From NCBI GenBank assembly GCA_035701265.1, contig DASSNU010000021.1, positions 248,001 through 312,000 of the forward strand: a stretch of 64,000 nt of DNA. Reading direction: 5' to 3'. A program made the position numbers and the translations under genes. The stretch comes from DASSNU01 sp035701265 (GTDB lineage: Bacteria > Gemmatimonadota > Gemmatimonadetes > Gemmatimonadales > Gemmatimonadaceae). The notes under the pieces were generated by a model that was not told where the DNA came from, made no database searches, and saw only the letters and a list, made by a program, of their open reading frames with translations. Shown piece after piece: positions 39,870 through 49,216 of the stretch; position 1 is the stretch's first letter; the number at the start of each line of letters is the position of its first letter.

Positions 39870-40904
39870 ATGGACGCCACGCTCACCAGCCTCATCGCCG
39901 ATGCCGACGCGCTGGAGCGACAGGCACGCGAGGCGCTGTCGGCGGTGACCGACGCCGCGGCGCTGGAAGCGCTCCGCGTCGACCTTGTGGGACGCAAGGC
40001 GGGTCGCGTGAACGCGCTCCTGCAGCGCATCCCCACGCTCCCCCCCGAGTCACGCGCCGCGGCCGGGCAGACGGTCAACCGCATCAAAGCCGCCATCGAG
40101 CAGGCCATCGACGAGCGGAGCGCGGCGCTCACCCGGAGCGCACCCGCGGCTGAGGAGATGGACCTCACCATGCCGGCACGGCACGCCTGGCATGGCAGCG
40201 TACACCCGGTCACGCTCGTGCTCGACGACATCGAGCGGATCTTCCGCGCGCTGGGGTTCACCGTGGCACTCGGCCCCGAGGCCGAGACCGAGTGGTACAA
40301 CTTCCAGGCGCTGAACTTCCCGCCGGAGCATCCGGCCATGGACATGCACGACACGCTCTACCTGGGCGGGGAGCTGCTCCTGCGCACGCACACGTCTCCC
40401 GTGCAGGTGCGTACGCTGCAGCGCTTCCCGCCGCCGGTGCGCGTGATCATCCCCGGCAACGTCTACCGCCGCGATCCGTTCGATGCGTCGCACGCGCCGA
40501 TGTTCTCGCAGCTCGAGGGGCTGGCGGTGGATGAAGGGATATCGTTCGTCGACCTCAAGGCCACGCTCACGTACTTCGCGCGCGCTCTCTTGGGCCCGGT
40601 GCGCACGCGCTTCCGGCCGAGCTACTTTCCGTTCACCGAGCCGTCGGCGGAAATGGACGTGGAGTGTGTGCTGTGTGCCGGCGCGGGATGCTCCGCGTGC
40701 AAGCAGACGGGGTGGATGGAGATCCTCGGTTCGGGAATGGTACACCCCGCCGTGCTCGAGGCCGCCGGTCTCGACAGCGAGCGCTACACCGGCTGGGCGT
40801 TCGGGATGGGACCGGGACGCATCGCCATGCTCCGGTATGGCATCCCCGACATCCGTCTGCTCTACGACTCGGACCTGCGCTTCCTGGAGCAGTTCTCGAC
40901 GTGA
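39870..40904 (+). CDS. pheS: Phenylalanyl-tRNA synthetase alpha subunit
   Basis: About 344 aa class II catalytic subunit. N-terminal coiled coil, then HPVTLVLDDIERIFRALGF, RTHTSPVQVRTL (motif 2 region), PMFSQLEGLAVDEG, and motif 3 GWAFGMGPGRIAML. A Cys-rich insert (CVLCAGAGCSACKQTGW) resembles the zinc-binding-like loop of Thermus PheS. ATG 39870 is preferred over an upstream in-frame start at 39819. 147 nt separate it from rplT; no terminator is visible there. Confidence 0.95.
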   Translation: MDATLTSLIADADALERQAREALSAVTDAAALEALRVDLVGRKAGRVNALLQRIPTLPPESRAAAGQTVNRIKAAIEQAIDERSAALTRSAPAAEEMDLTMPARHAWHGSVHPVTLVLDDIERIFRALGFTVALGPEAETEWYNFQALNFPPEHPAMDMHDTLYLGGELLLRTHTSPVQVRTLQRFPPPVRVIIPGNVYRRDPFDASHAPMFSQLEGLAVDEGISFVDLKATLTYFARALLGPVRTRFRPSYFPFTEPSAEMDVECVLCAGAGCSACKQTGWMEILGSGMVHPAVLEAAGLDSERYTGWAFGMGPGRIAMLRYGIPDIRLLYDSDLRFLEQFST

Positions 40905-43408
40905 ACGCATCGTATCGTTGGCTCGAGGCGTTGTGCCCCACCGGCCGCACGCCGGCGGAGCTGCGCGATCTCATCACCGCGCGCTGTTGCACCGTGGATG
41001 AGGTCGTGCCGCTGCGTCAGGACCTGGCGCAGGTGGTGATCGCGCGCGTGATCGCCGCCGAGCCGCACCCCGATTCCGATCACCTCACCCTGACGCAGGT
41101 GGATGCGGGGCTGGGCGAGCCGCTGCAGGTCATCTGCGGTGCGCCCAACGTCCGAGTCGGAGGCGTGTATCCATTCGCGCCCGCCGGCACGACCCTTCCC
41201 GGCGGGCTGCGGTTGGAAAAGCGGAAGATCCGCGGCGTCATCTCCAACGGCATGCTCTGCTCCGCGCGTGAGCTGCATCTGGGCGAGGAGCACGAGGGGA
41301 TTCTCGAGCTGAACACGGATGCCGCGCCCGGCACCCCGTTTCTTGCCGCTGTGGACGTGGGCGACACGCGGCTCGTGATCGACGTCACGCCCAACCGTGC
41401 CGATCTGCTCTCGCATGCCGGACTGGCGCGCGAGATCGCCGCGGCAACGGGCGTGGCGTGGTCGCTTCCGGCGCTGCCCGGCGGCGGCGCGCAGGCGGCG
41501 CCCATTCCGCCCGCGGTGCGTGCCCCCCGCGAAGGGGAAGCGGGCGGCATTCGCGTTCGTCTCGATGACGAGGAGGGAGCCCCACGCTACATGGGTGTGG
41601 TGATCCGCGGCATCACCGTCGGCGCGAGTCCGCTCTGGTTGGCGGAGCGTCTGGCCGCCGTGGGCGCACGCTCCGTCAACAACGTGGTGGACGCCACGAA
41701 CTACGTGCTGCACGAGATCGGCCACCCCACGCACGCCTTCGACCTCTCGCGGCTGGCGGGCGGGACGATCGTGATCCGCCGTGCGTGTGCCGGCGAGCGC
41801 GTCGTCACGCTCGATGGCGTGGAGCGCGTCCTTCACACCGACAGCACCGTGATCGCCGACGCCGAACGCGCGCAGGCGATCGCCGGCGTGATGGGAGGCG
41901 CCGACAGTGAGGTGCGTCCGGAGACGCGCGACATCTTCCTCGAGGTGGCCTGCTTCGATCCGGTGCGCACTCGCCGTTCGCGTCGCGCCGCGGGGCTCTC
42001 TACCGATGCGAGCTACCGCTTCGAGCGCGGCGTGGACGTTGATGCACTTCCTGCTGCGCTCGAGCGTGCGGCGCAGCTCATCGTCGCGCTCGCCGGCGGG
42101 CGCGTGGACGGCGCACCGGTAGATCTGTACCCGCAGCCCCGGCGCGCGCGCGTGGTGGCGCTGCGCCCGGCGCGTGTGGCGGCACTCCTCGGCGAGCCGC
42201 TCGAGAGCGGTCGCATTGCCGCGCTGCTGCGGAGCATCGGGTTCCACGTCGCGGACGGACCGTCCGGTCACGCGCTCGACGTCACCGTTCCCGGGTGGCG
42301 ATTTGATGTGGAGCGCGAAGTGGATCTCATCGAGGAGGTCGCGCGCCTCCACGGCTACGACGCGTTCTCGAGCGAGCTGCGCCCCTTCCGCCCAGGCGCG
42401 GTGCCGGATGCGCCGCTCGTCCATGTGCAGCGCGCCATGCGGCACACGCTCGTGGCCGCCGGCCTGCGCGAAGTGCGGCCCATGCCGTTCGTGAGCACGC
42501 CGTCTCCGCACGGCGCGCCCGACGGAACGGCGGATGGCGCGGCCGGTCAGGCCGGCGCGGCGCTGACGGTGCGCAACCCGCTTGCCGCCACCGAAGCACA
42601 TCTCCGGTCCTCCCTCATGGACACGTTGGCGGCGCGTGCGGAATTCAACCTGCGTCAGATGCACCGGGCCATCCGTATCTTCGAGATTGGCCACGCCTTC
42701 GTCCCGGCGAACGGCGCGCTCGCCTTGCGTGAGGAGGTGCGGGCGGCGGCGCTCATCATGGGTGAGCGGACCCCGCGTCACTGGACGCAGCCGGCAACGC
42801 CCGACGTGGATGTCTGGGACGCCAAGGCGCTCGCCGAAGACATGGCGCGTGCGCTCGCGCGCGACGATGCGGAGCTCGTTCCTGCGCCGCCGGATGCACC
42901 GGAGGGATTGCTCTGGTACGTGCGAGCCGGCGGCGAGCCTGTGGGCACGGTGCGGCGCCTCGCGCTGGACGCGCCCCCGTGGGCGCCGGCCGCGTTCGGC
43001 GTCGAGGTCACGCTTGGGCAGCTCGATGCCGCGCCCGTCGCGCCCCCCGGCCACGCGGCGCACGGTGCGGCGCCCGCCGCGCGTGCGACTGGAGAGCCGC
43101 AAAGATATCGCCCCCTGGCCTCGACCCCTGCATCGGAGGTAGACCTGGCGCTCCTCGTGCCGCACGGGGTGAACGCTGCGGACGTGGAGCGCGTGATCCG
43201 GCGCGAGAGCGGGGCGATTCTCGAGCGGCTGTCGCTCTTCGATGAGTACCGCGGCGAGCACGTCCCGAGTGGGCAGCGCAGTCTGGCCTGGCGGTTGACG
43301 TTCCGCGATCCGGTGCGCACTCTACGCGACAGGGAAATTGCCGGCCGCCGGGAGCGACTGCTTCGTGCGCTGGAGGGAGAACTTGGTGTCCGACAGCGAA
43401 CGTCCTGA
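40901..43408 (+). CDS. pheT: Phenylalanyl-tRNA synthetase beta subunit
   Basis: About 835 aa. The EMAP-type tRNA-binding domain (VVIARVIAAEPHPDSDHLTL) is near residues 40-150, B3/B4 editing domain ~210-400 (RSVNNVVDATNYVLHE, GVMGGADSEV), B5 ~405-475, the catalytic-like core ~490-680, and the C-terminal FDX-ACB anticodon-binding domain ends the chain. It forms the (alpha-beta)2 enzyme with PheS. GTG 40901 overlaps the pheS stop. An Ala/Pro-rich insertion (~715-735) precedes the FDX-ACB domain. Confidence 0.95.
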   Translation: MNASYRWLEALCPTGRTPAELRDLITARCCTVDEVVPLRQDLAQVVIARVIAAEPHPDSDHLTLTQVDAGLGEPLQVICGAPNVRVGGVYPFAPAGTTLPGGLRLEKRKIRGVISNGMLCSARELHLGEEHEGILELNTDAAPGTPFLAAVDVGDTRLVIDVTPNRADLLSHAGLAREIAAATGVAWSLPALPGGGAQAAPIPPAVRAPREGEAGGIRVRLDDEEGAPRYMGVVIRGITVGASPLWLAERLAAVGARSVNNVVDATNYVLHEIGHPTHAFDLSRLAGGTIVIRRACAGERVVTLDGVERVLHTDSTVIADAERAQAIAGVMGGADSEVRPETRDIFLEVACFDPVRTRRSRRAAGLSTDASYRFERGVDVDALPAALERAAQLIVALAGGRVDGAPVDLYPQPRRARVVALRPARVAALLGEPLESGRIAALLRSIGFHVADGPSGHALDVTVPGWRFDVEREVDLIEEVARLHGYDAFSSELRPFRPGAVPDAPLVHVQRAMRHTLVAAGLREVRPMPFVSTPSPHGAPDGTADGAAGQAGAALTVRNPLAATEAHLRSSLMDTLAARAEFNLRQMHRAIRIFEIGHAFVPANGALALREEVRAAALIMGERTPRHWTQPATPDVDVWDAKALAEDMARALARDDAELVPAPPDAPEGLLWYVRAGGEPVGTVRRLALDAPPWAPAAFGVEVTLGQLDAAPVAPPGHAAHGAAPAARATGEPQRYRPLASTPASEVDLALLVPHGVNAADVERVIRRESGAILERLSLFDEYRGEHVPSGQRSLAWRLTFRDPVRTLRDREIAGRRERLLRALEGELGVRQRTS

Positions 43409-43736
43409 TCTCGCCGCGTTCCGCGAGTTGGAGCAACTGGTGCAGGCCATGGCCGATGAGATGGCCACGCTGCGCCGCCGCGCTCAGGCGGCGGAGGCGC
43501 GCTTGCGGCAGACGGAGCTCGACTTCGCGCAGGCCCATGCCGCCGCAGCGACCGGCGCGGCGGCACCGGCTGGCGCGGGGAAGCGCGCCAGGACGGATGG
43601 CGCCGCCACCAAGGAGCTGGAGCGCGAGAACGCCGAACTGCGCCGTCGTCTCAGCGCCGCGCGCGAGCGCACGGAACAGCTCCTTGCCCGGTTGCGCTTT
43701 CTCCGCCAGCAGCAGGAACAGGAGGTAGGGCAGTGA
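43386..43736 (+). CDS. Small coiled-coil protein upstream of zapA (ZapB-like position)
   Basis: About 116 aa, nearly all predicted coiled coil: FRELEQLVQAMADEMATLRR, an Ala-rich break, then KELERENAELRRRLSAARER and a Gln-rich tail. It overlaps pheT by 23 nt and its stop overlaps the zapA start. Size, coiled coil and position suggest a cell-division helper partnering ZapA, but sequence similarity to ZapB is only general and I do not assign the name. Confidence 0.65.
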   Translation: MSDSERPDLAAFRELEQLVQAMADEMATLRRRAQAAEARLRQTELDFAQAHAAAATGAAAPAGAGKRARTDGAATKELERENAELRRRLSAARERTEQLLARLRFLRQQQEQEVGQ

Positions 43737-44029
43737 CCAAGAGCTCGGTCAAGGTCACGATCGATGGAGACGAGTACACCATCCGCAGCGACGCGTCTCC
43801 GGATCACACGCGATCGGTCGCCGACTACGTGGATCGCGCCATCCGCACCGTGCTGCAGGGATCGCCCAGCGTGGATGGGCGGAAGGCCGCCATTCTGGCC
43901 GCTCTCCAGATCACCGACGAGCTCTTTCGCACGCGTGCATCGAGCACGGAGCTCGCCACCGCCATGTCCGCGCTCTCCGCCGACATCCGCCGCCGGCTCC
44001 CTCCCTCCAAGCGCGCCGCCGTCGAATAG
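43733..44029 (+). CDS. zapA: Cell division protein ZapA
   Basis: About 98 aa: VKVTIDGDEYTIRSDASPDH is the typical ZapA opening, with VADYVDRAIRTVLQ and KAAILAALQITDELF following. ZapA bundles FtsZ filaments at the septum. GTG 43733 overlaps the preceding stop codon by 4 nt. The pheT-zapA neighbourhood is common in bacteria. Confidence 0.85.
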   Translation: MTKSSVKVTIDGDEYTIRSDASPDHTRSVADYVDRAIRTVLQGSPSVDGRKAAILAALQITDELFRTRASSTELATAMSALSADIRRRLPPSKRAAVE

Positions 44030-44062
44030 CGCGGCACAGAAGCTCTCCGTGGGCGCGGCGCG

Positions 44063-44091
44063 TTGCCTTTTGGGTGACCCGCCAGTAATTT
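44063..44091 (+). promoter_or_regulatory. Promoter of rny
   Basis: TTGCCT (44063-44068), 17-nt spacer, TAATTT (44086-44091). The predicted leader of rny is about 150 nt and contains a 7-bp hairpin CGACGCG/CGCGTCG (44159-44165 with 44170-44176). Confidence 0.6.
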
Positions 44092-44251
44092 CGTGCCGCG
44101 GATAACAGTACGGCGCGTGTAGGTGCATGACCGCGTTGCAGTTAGCGATGGCGAGCCCCGACGCGATACCGCGTCGCACGTCGCTGCGGCCGACGCGTTG
44201 TCCGCCACATTCCCGAGCGCGCGACGCCCGTCGCGTTGGAGCATAGATCCC

Positions 44252-45838
44252 ATGACCCAGACCGCACTCTTCGTCGCGTTTGGCGCGCTGCTCCTCGTCG
44301 CCGCCGCGGCGTTCTTCATGTTGGGGATGAGCCGCGGCCGGGATGCCGAGCGCCGGACGCAGGCGGCGGCGCGCGCCACCGCGCAGGACGAGGCGCGACG
44401 TATCGTCGACGAGGCGACCCGCGAGGCCGACACGCTCCGCAAGTCCGCCGTCGTGGCAGGAAAAGAAGAAACCATTCGCCTGCGCGAGAACTGGGAGGCG
44501 GAGGCGGCTCGACGGCGTGATGAGCTGGAGCGCGCCGAGCAGCGCGTGCAGGAGCGCGAGGAACACCTCGACCGCAAGCTCGACATTCTGGAGCAGCGCG
44601 AGAAGGAGCTGGGGCGCCAGAAGCAGGAGCTCGGCGGGCGCGAGCGTGCCGTGACCGACCGGCAGCAGGAGCTGGACCGTCTGGTGGCCGACGAGCGGCG
44701 CCGCCTCGAGCAGCTTGCCGGCATGTCGGCGCAGGACGCGCGCAACGAGCTCATGCAGCGCATGGAGGAGGAGGCGCAAGCGGCCGCCGCCAACCGCCTG
44801 CGCGAGATCCGCGAGTCCGCGCGGCGCAGCGCCGAGCGCGAGGCGCGCCGGATCGTCGCGCTGGCCGTCCAGCGCATCGCCGCCGAGCACACGGCCGAGA
44901 TCACCGTATCGTCCGTCCCCCTTCCGAACGACGAGATGAAGGGGCGGATCATCGGCCGGGAAGGGCGGAACATCCGCGCCTTCGAGTTGGCCACCGGTGT
45001 GGACGTCATCATCGACGACACGCCGGACACTGTGGTCGTCTCGGCGTTCGACGCGGTGCGCCGCGAAGTGGCCCGGTTGGCGCTTTCGCGTCTGGTGGCT
45101 GATGGCCGCATCCACCCGGGCCGGATCGAGGAGGTCGTCGCCAAGGCGCGCAGCGAGGTGGAGGCAGGGATCCAGGAGATGGGAGAGCAGGCGGCGTACG
45201 AGACTGGCGTGCACGGTCTGCATCCGGAGCTCATCAAGCTCGTCGGACGGATGCACTATCGTACGAGCTACGGGCAGAACATCCTGCAACACTCAAAGGA
45301 GGTGGCCTGGCTGGCCGGGATCATGGCGGCCGAGCTGGGGCTGGATGTGGCCATGGCGCGACGCGGCGCGCTGCTGCACGACGTTGGGAAGGTGTTGACG
45401 CACGAGCACGAAGGAACGCACGTGCAGCTCGGCGTCGAGGTCGCCACGCGCTACGGCGAGCACCCGCTGGTGGTCAACTGCATCGCGGCGCATCATGACG
45501 ACGTCCCGCACGAAAGCGAGGTGTCGGTGCTCGTGCAGGCGGCCGACGGCATTTCGGGCTCGCGCCCAGGTGCACGGCGAGAGGCGTTCGAGACCTACGT
45601 CAAGCGTCTCGAAGGGCTGGAGCGGATCGCGTCGAGCTACCGCGGCGTGGACAAGGTCTTCGCCATCCAGGCGGGGCGCGAGATCCGCGTGATCGTGAAT
45701 CCGGATGACGTGGACGATGCGCGGATGACGGTGCTCACCGAAGAGATCGCGCGTCGCATCGAGTCGGAGCTCCAGTATCCAGGGCAGATCAAGGTCGTGA
45801 CCATTCGCGAGCAACGGGCGGTGGACTTTGCACGCTGA
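44252..45838 (+). CDS. rny: Ribonuclease Y
   Basis: About 528 aa membrane-anchored endoribonuclease that starts mRNA decay. An N-terminal transmembrane helix (TALFVAFGALLLVAAAAFFML) is followed by a long coiled coil (~30-200), the KH domain with GRIIGREGRNIRAFE, the HD domain with ALLHDVGKVLTHEHEGTH and VNCIAAHHDD, and the RNase-Y C-terminal part (PGARREAFETYVKRLE). ATG 44252 gives the normal length; longer in-frame starts are not needed. folD overlaps its 3' end. Confidence 0.95.
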   Translation: MTQTALFVAFGALLLVAAAAFFMLGMSRGRDAERRTQAAARATAQDEARRIVDEATREADTLRKSAVVAGKEETIRLRENWEAEAARRRDELERAEQRVQEREEHLDRKLDILEQREKELGRQKQELGGRERAVTDRQQELDRLVADERRRLEQLAGMSAQDARNELMQRMEEEAQAAAANRLREIRESARRSAEREARRIVALAVQRIAAEHTAEITVSSVPLPNDEMKGRIIGREGRNIRAFELATGVDVIIDDTPDTVVVSAFDAVRREVARLALSRLVADGRIHPGRIEEVVAKARSEVEAGIQEMGEQAAYETGVHGLHPELIKLVGRMHYRTSYGQNILQHSKEVAWLAGIMAAELGLDVAMARRGALLHDVGKVLTHEHEGTHVQLGVEVATRYGEHPLVVNCIAAHHDDVPHESEVSVLVQAADGISGSRPGARREAFETYVKRLEGLERIASSYRGVDKVFAIQAGREIRVIVNPDDVDDARMTVLTEEIARRIESELQYPGQIKVVTIREQRAVDFAR

Positions 45839-46712
45839 GCTCATTGACGGGAAGGCGATCGCGGCGCAGATCCGCGCCGAGGTGGCCGAGGACGTGCGCA
45901 CGATGGTGGCGTCGGGAGTGCGCCCCGGATTGGCGGTGGTGCTCGTGGGCGACGATCCGGCCAGCGCCGTCTACGTGCGGATGAAGGGGAAGGCCTGCGA
46001 GGAGGCGGGGATGCACAGCGTCACGCTGCGTCTCCCCGCGGACACGACGCAGGAGGCGCTACTCGAAAAGCTCGCCGCGCTCGATGCCGACCCAACCATT
46101 CATGGAATTCTCGTGCAGATGCCGCTCCCGCGGCACATCGACGCCGACGCCGTGCTCCGCGCCGTGCGCCCTTCCAAGGACGTGGATGGCTTTCATCCGG
46201 TGAACGTGGGCAAGATGCTCATCGGCGAGCAGGATGGCTTCGTGCCCGCGACCCCCGCGGGTGTGCAGGAGCTGCTCGTGCGCAGCGGCGCGGATCCCGC
46301 GGGGCGCGACTGCGTGATCGTGGGACGCAGCAACATCGTGGGAAAGCCGATGGCCGCGCTGCTCGTGCAGAACGCTCCGGGGGCGAACGCCACGGTCACC
46401 GTCTGCCACAGCCGCACGCCCAATCTGGCGGAGCACACGCGGCGCGCGGAGATCCTCATCGTCGCGGCGGGACGGCCGGAGATGATCACGGGCGACATGA
46501 TCCGTCCCGGCGCGGTGGTGATCGACGTCGGCGTCAATCGCGTGGACGATCCGTCGGCGCCCAAGGGCTATCGCCTCACCGGCGACGTGCATTTCGAGAG
46601 CGCCTCGCGCGTGGCGTCGAAGATCACGCCCGTGCCTGGCGGTGTGGGCCCGATGACGATCGCCATGCTCCTGCGCAATACCGTCCGCGCCGCACGGCAG
46701 GCGCGGCAGTGA
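45828..46712 (+). CDS. folD: Methylenetetrahydrofolate dehydrogenase/cyclohydrolase FolD
   Basis: About 294 aa bifunctional enzyme making 10-formyl-THF from 5,10-methylene-THF. YVRMKGKACEEAGM carries the catalytic Lys, ILVQMPLPRHID and KDVDGFHPVNVGKM follow, and the NADP-binding GRSNIVGKPMA and PVPGGVGPMTIAMLL motifs are intact. TTG 45828 overlaps the rny end by 11 nt. It opens the folD-xseA-xseB-ispA-dxs run. Confidence 0.95.
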   Translation: MHAELIDGKAIAAQIRAEVAEDVRTMVASGVRPGLAVVLVGDDPASAVYVRMKGKACEEAGMHSVTLRLPADTTQEALLEKLAALDADPTIHGILVQMPLPRHIDADAVLRAVRPSKDVDGFHPVNVGKMLIGEQDGFVPATPAGVQELLVRSGADPAGRDCVIVGRSNIVGKPMAALLVQNAPGANATVTVCHSRTPNLAEHTRRAEILIVAAGRPEMITGDMIRPGAVVIDVGVNRVDDPSAPKGYRLTGDVHFESASRVASKITPVPGGVGPMTIAMLLRNTVRAARQARQ

Positions 46713-48052
46713 CGCGGCGCCGCGCCACGCCCCGATCTCCCGCGCGCGAGCCGGATCTCTTCGCGCCCGCGGACGTGCACATCGCCAGCCAGCGCGAGTC
46801 GCACGCCGGTCTCGCCGAGCCCGCGCCGCTGCTCGATCTGGCGAGGGCATCGGACGCGGCGGTGCCCGGTGCCAACCCGGACACCGCGGTCGCCGTCTCG
46901 TCCCTCACCCAGGTGGCGCGCGACGTGGTGGAAGGCGCGTTCGTACCTCTCTGGGTGCGCGGCGAGGTGACGGACTTCAAGGCGCATCGCAACGGACACT
47001 GGTACTTCTCGCTGCGCGACGACACGGCGCAGCTGCGCTGCGTGGTGTGGAAGCCGGATCAGCGGAGGATCCCCGCCGCGCCGGATGACGGGATGCAGGT
47101 GACCGCCTTCGGGCAGCCCACGGTGTACACCGCGCGCGGCGACCTGCAGCTCCGTGTCACGCGCATCGAGGCGGAAGGGGAGGGATTGTGGCGCAAGGCG
47201 CTGGAGCAGGCGCGCGCGCGACTCGAGCGCGAGGGACTGCTCCGTCCGGAGCGCAAGCGGCCGTTGCCGCGCCTGCCGCGTTGCGTGGCGGTGGTGACCA
47301 GTCCCGATGGCGCGGCGTTGCACGACATCCTGGCGGTGATGCGGCGACGGTGCTGCACGGTGGACGTCGTGGTCGTCCCCGCGCGCGTGCAGGGTGATGG
47401 CGCGGCGGAGGAGATCATCGCGGCGATCGCGCGCGTGAATCGGTGGCGCGGTGCGGACATCCTGATCGTGGGTCGGGGCGGGGGCGCGCGCGAGGACCTG
47501 CGCGCGTTCAACGACGAGCGCGTGGCGCGCGCCGTGGCGGCGTGCGCGGTACCTACGATCTCCGCCGTCGGCCACGAGGTGGACGTTACGCTCTGCGACC
47601 TGGTAGCCGATCTTCGGGCGCCCACGCCATCGGCCGCGGCGGAGGCAGCCGTTCCGGTGCTCGACGATGAACGCGCCGCCCTGCGCGCGCTCCGCGCCGG
47701 ATTGCACGGCGCGGTGGAGCGCGCACTGGATGCGTCGCGCGAGCGTCTCCAGGCGACTGCGCGCGCCATGCGCACGGGTGCGGCGCACGCCACGGAGCGT
47801 CGCCGCGCGCGCGTCCGGGAGCTGGCCGGCCGGTTGAACACGCTCAGTCCGCTGGCCACGCTGCAGCGCGGCTATGCGGTGGCGCAGGGGAGCGATGGGC
47901 GGACGATCACGACGGTGGCCGCACTGCTGCCGGAGCGTGCGTTCCGACTCACGGTGAGCGATGGCAGCGTGGATGCGGTGGTCGCCGCGGACCCGCGCGC
48001 GGCCCCACTCCCATCCGCCGCGCTCACGCCAGCCGGAGAAGGACCATCATGA
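46709..48052 (+). CDS. xseA: Exodeoxyribonuclease VII large subunit
   Basis: About 447 aa. The OB-fold (~65-155) has SSLTQVARDVVEGAF, GEVTDFKAHRNGHWYFSLRD, then the catalytic domain with AVVTSPDGAALHDILAVM, GRGGGAREDLRAFNDERVARAV and the C-terminal coiled coil (~290-390). About 60 residues before the OB fold form a non-conserved extension. GTG 46709 overlaps the folD stop. Degrades single-stranded DNA with XseB. Confidence 0.93.
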   Translation: MTRRRATPRSPAREPDLFAPADVHIASQRESHAGLAEPAPLLDLARASDAAVPGANPDTAVAVSSLTQVARDVVEGAFVPLWVRGEVTDFKAHRNGHWYFSLRDDTAQLRCVVWKPDQRRIPAAPDDGMQVTAFGQPTVYTARGDLQLRVTRIEAEGEGLWRKALEQARARLEREGLLRPERKRPLPRLPRCVAVVTSPDGAALHDILAVMRRRCCTVDVVVVPARVQGDGAAEEIIAAIARVNRWRGADILIVGRGGGAREDLRAFNDERVARAVAACAVPTISAVGHEVDVTLCDLVADLRAPTPSAAAEAAVPVLDDERAALRALRAGLHGAVERALDASRERLQATARAMRTGAAHATERRRARVRELAGRLNTLSPLATLQRGYAVAQGSDGRTITTVAALLPERAFRLTVSDGSVDAVVAADPRAAPLPSAALTPAGEGPS

Positions 48053-48264
48053 CCTACGAGCAGGACCTGCAACGGCTGGAGGAGATTCTCGAGGCACTGG
48101 ATGCGTCCGACGTGCCGCTCGATCGGGCGCTGGAGCTGTTCCGCGAAGGGGTGGAGCGGCTGCGCAGCGCGAGCGCGGCGCTCGACCGCGCGGACGGGGA
48201 AGTGCGCACCCTCCTCGAGCACGCCGATGGATCCATCGTCGTGACGACGCCGGATGGCGGCTGA
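48049..48264 (+). CDS. xseB: Exodeoxyribonuclease VII small subunit
   Basis: About 71 aa, two-helix XseB: MTYEQDLQRLEEILEALDA, PLDRALELFREGVERLR and a short tail. It coats the XseA coiled coil. ATG 48049 overlaps the xseA stop and its end overlaps ispA by 11 nt. Confidence 0.9.
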   Translation: MTYEQDLQRLEEILEALDASDVPLDRALELFREGVERLRSASAALDRADGEVRTLLEHADGSIVVTTPDGG

Positions 48265-49156
48265 GCCGAGCGGCGCGGCGATCGTCGCCGAGTACCGCCG
48301 CGGCGTGAACGTCGCGCTGCAGTCATTGTGCGATGGGCCGGAGATCGCCGCGCTGGGAGCGGTGGGCGAGGCCATCCGCTACAGCATCCTGGGCGAAGGC
48401 AAGCGGTGGCGTCCTGTGCTCCTCATGGCGTCGCACGACGCCGCGGGCGGGGACGGCGACGTGAGCGCGCTGGCGGCGGCCACGGAGGTGGTGCACGCGT
48501 ACTCGCTGGTGCACGACGACCTCCCGTGCATGGACGACGACGACATTCGCCGCGGCCGCCCGACCACGCACTGCGTCTACGGCGTTGCGACGGCTGCCGT
48601 GGCGGGCGCGGCGATGGTTCCGCTCGCCGCGGCCGTGGCGGCCAACGCGGCGCGCGCGCTCGGCTTGCCGTGGCCCGTGTGCGGCGCCATTGTTCGGGAG
48701 TTGATGCGCGCGTCCGGCGCGGGCGGCATGGTGGGCGGACAACTGCTGGACCTGCGCGGCGAAGGGCAGTCGCCCACGCTCGCCGAGCTGGAGGTGATCC
48801 ATCGCGCCAAGACGGGAGCGCTCATCGCCGCCGCGGTGCGCATCGGGGCCATGGCTGCCGGTGCCGACGAACGCCGCCTCAGCGCACTGGCCCGCTTCGG
48901 CGATGCCGTGGGGCTCGCCTTTCAGATCGCCGATGACATTCTCGATGCCACGGGCAGTACCGGTCAGCTCGGCAAGACCGCGGGGCGGGATGCGGAGTTG
49001 GGCAAGAGCACGTACGTCGCGCACGTCGGGGTGGACGGCGCCCGCGCGCATGGCATGCGGCTCATCGACCACGCGTGCGATGCGCTGCAGCAGGCCGGTG
49101 TGCGCACTCCCGCCCTGGAGTATCTCGCGCGCTCCACGCTCACGCGCGCATCCTGA
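48254..49156 (+). CDS. ispA: Polyprenyl synthetase (farnesyl/geranylgeranyl diphosphate synthase type)
   Basis: About 300 aa trans-isoprenyl diphosphate synthase. First Asp-rich motif HDDLPCMDDDDIRRGRPTTH with the two-residue insertion typical of bacterial FPP/GGPP synthases, GKRWRPVL upstream, GGQLLDLRGEG, and second motif QIADDILDATG. A Tyr five residues before the first Asp favours FPP, but chain length is not certain. It is followed by dxs, giving both ends of isoprenoid supply in one run. Confidence 0.9.
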   Translation: MAAEPSGAAIVAEYRRGVNVALQSLCDGPEIAALGAVGEAIRYSILGEGKRWRPVLLMASHDAAGGDGDVSALAAATEVVHAYSLVHDDLPCMDDDDIRRGRPTTHCVYGVATAAVAGAAMVPLAAAVAANAARALGLPWPVCGAIVRELMRASGAGGMVGGQLLDLRGEGQSPTLAELEVIHRAKTGALIAAAVRIGAMAAGADERRLSALARFGDAVGLAFQIADDILDATGSTGQLGKTAGRDAELGKSTYVAHVGVDGARAHGMRLIDHACDALQQAGVRTPALEYLARSTLTRAS

Positions 49157-49216
49157 CGCACCGCGCGTCCTCACGCTCCACACGAACACGGTTTCGACGT
49201 GAACAGCGGTTCCTCC

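Noticed and set aside
44030..44251. 6S RNA (ssrS), which follows zapA in Proteobacteria
   Set aside because: The gap has about the right size, but I could not find the long closing stem with a central bubble; a promoter and leader for rny explain it better.
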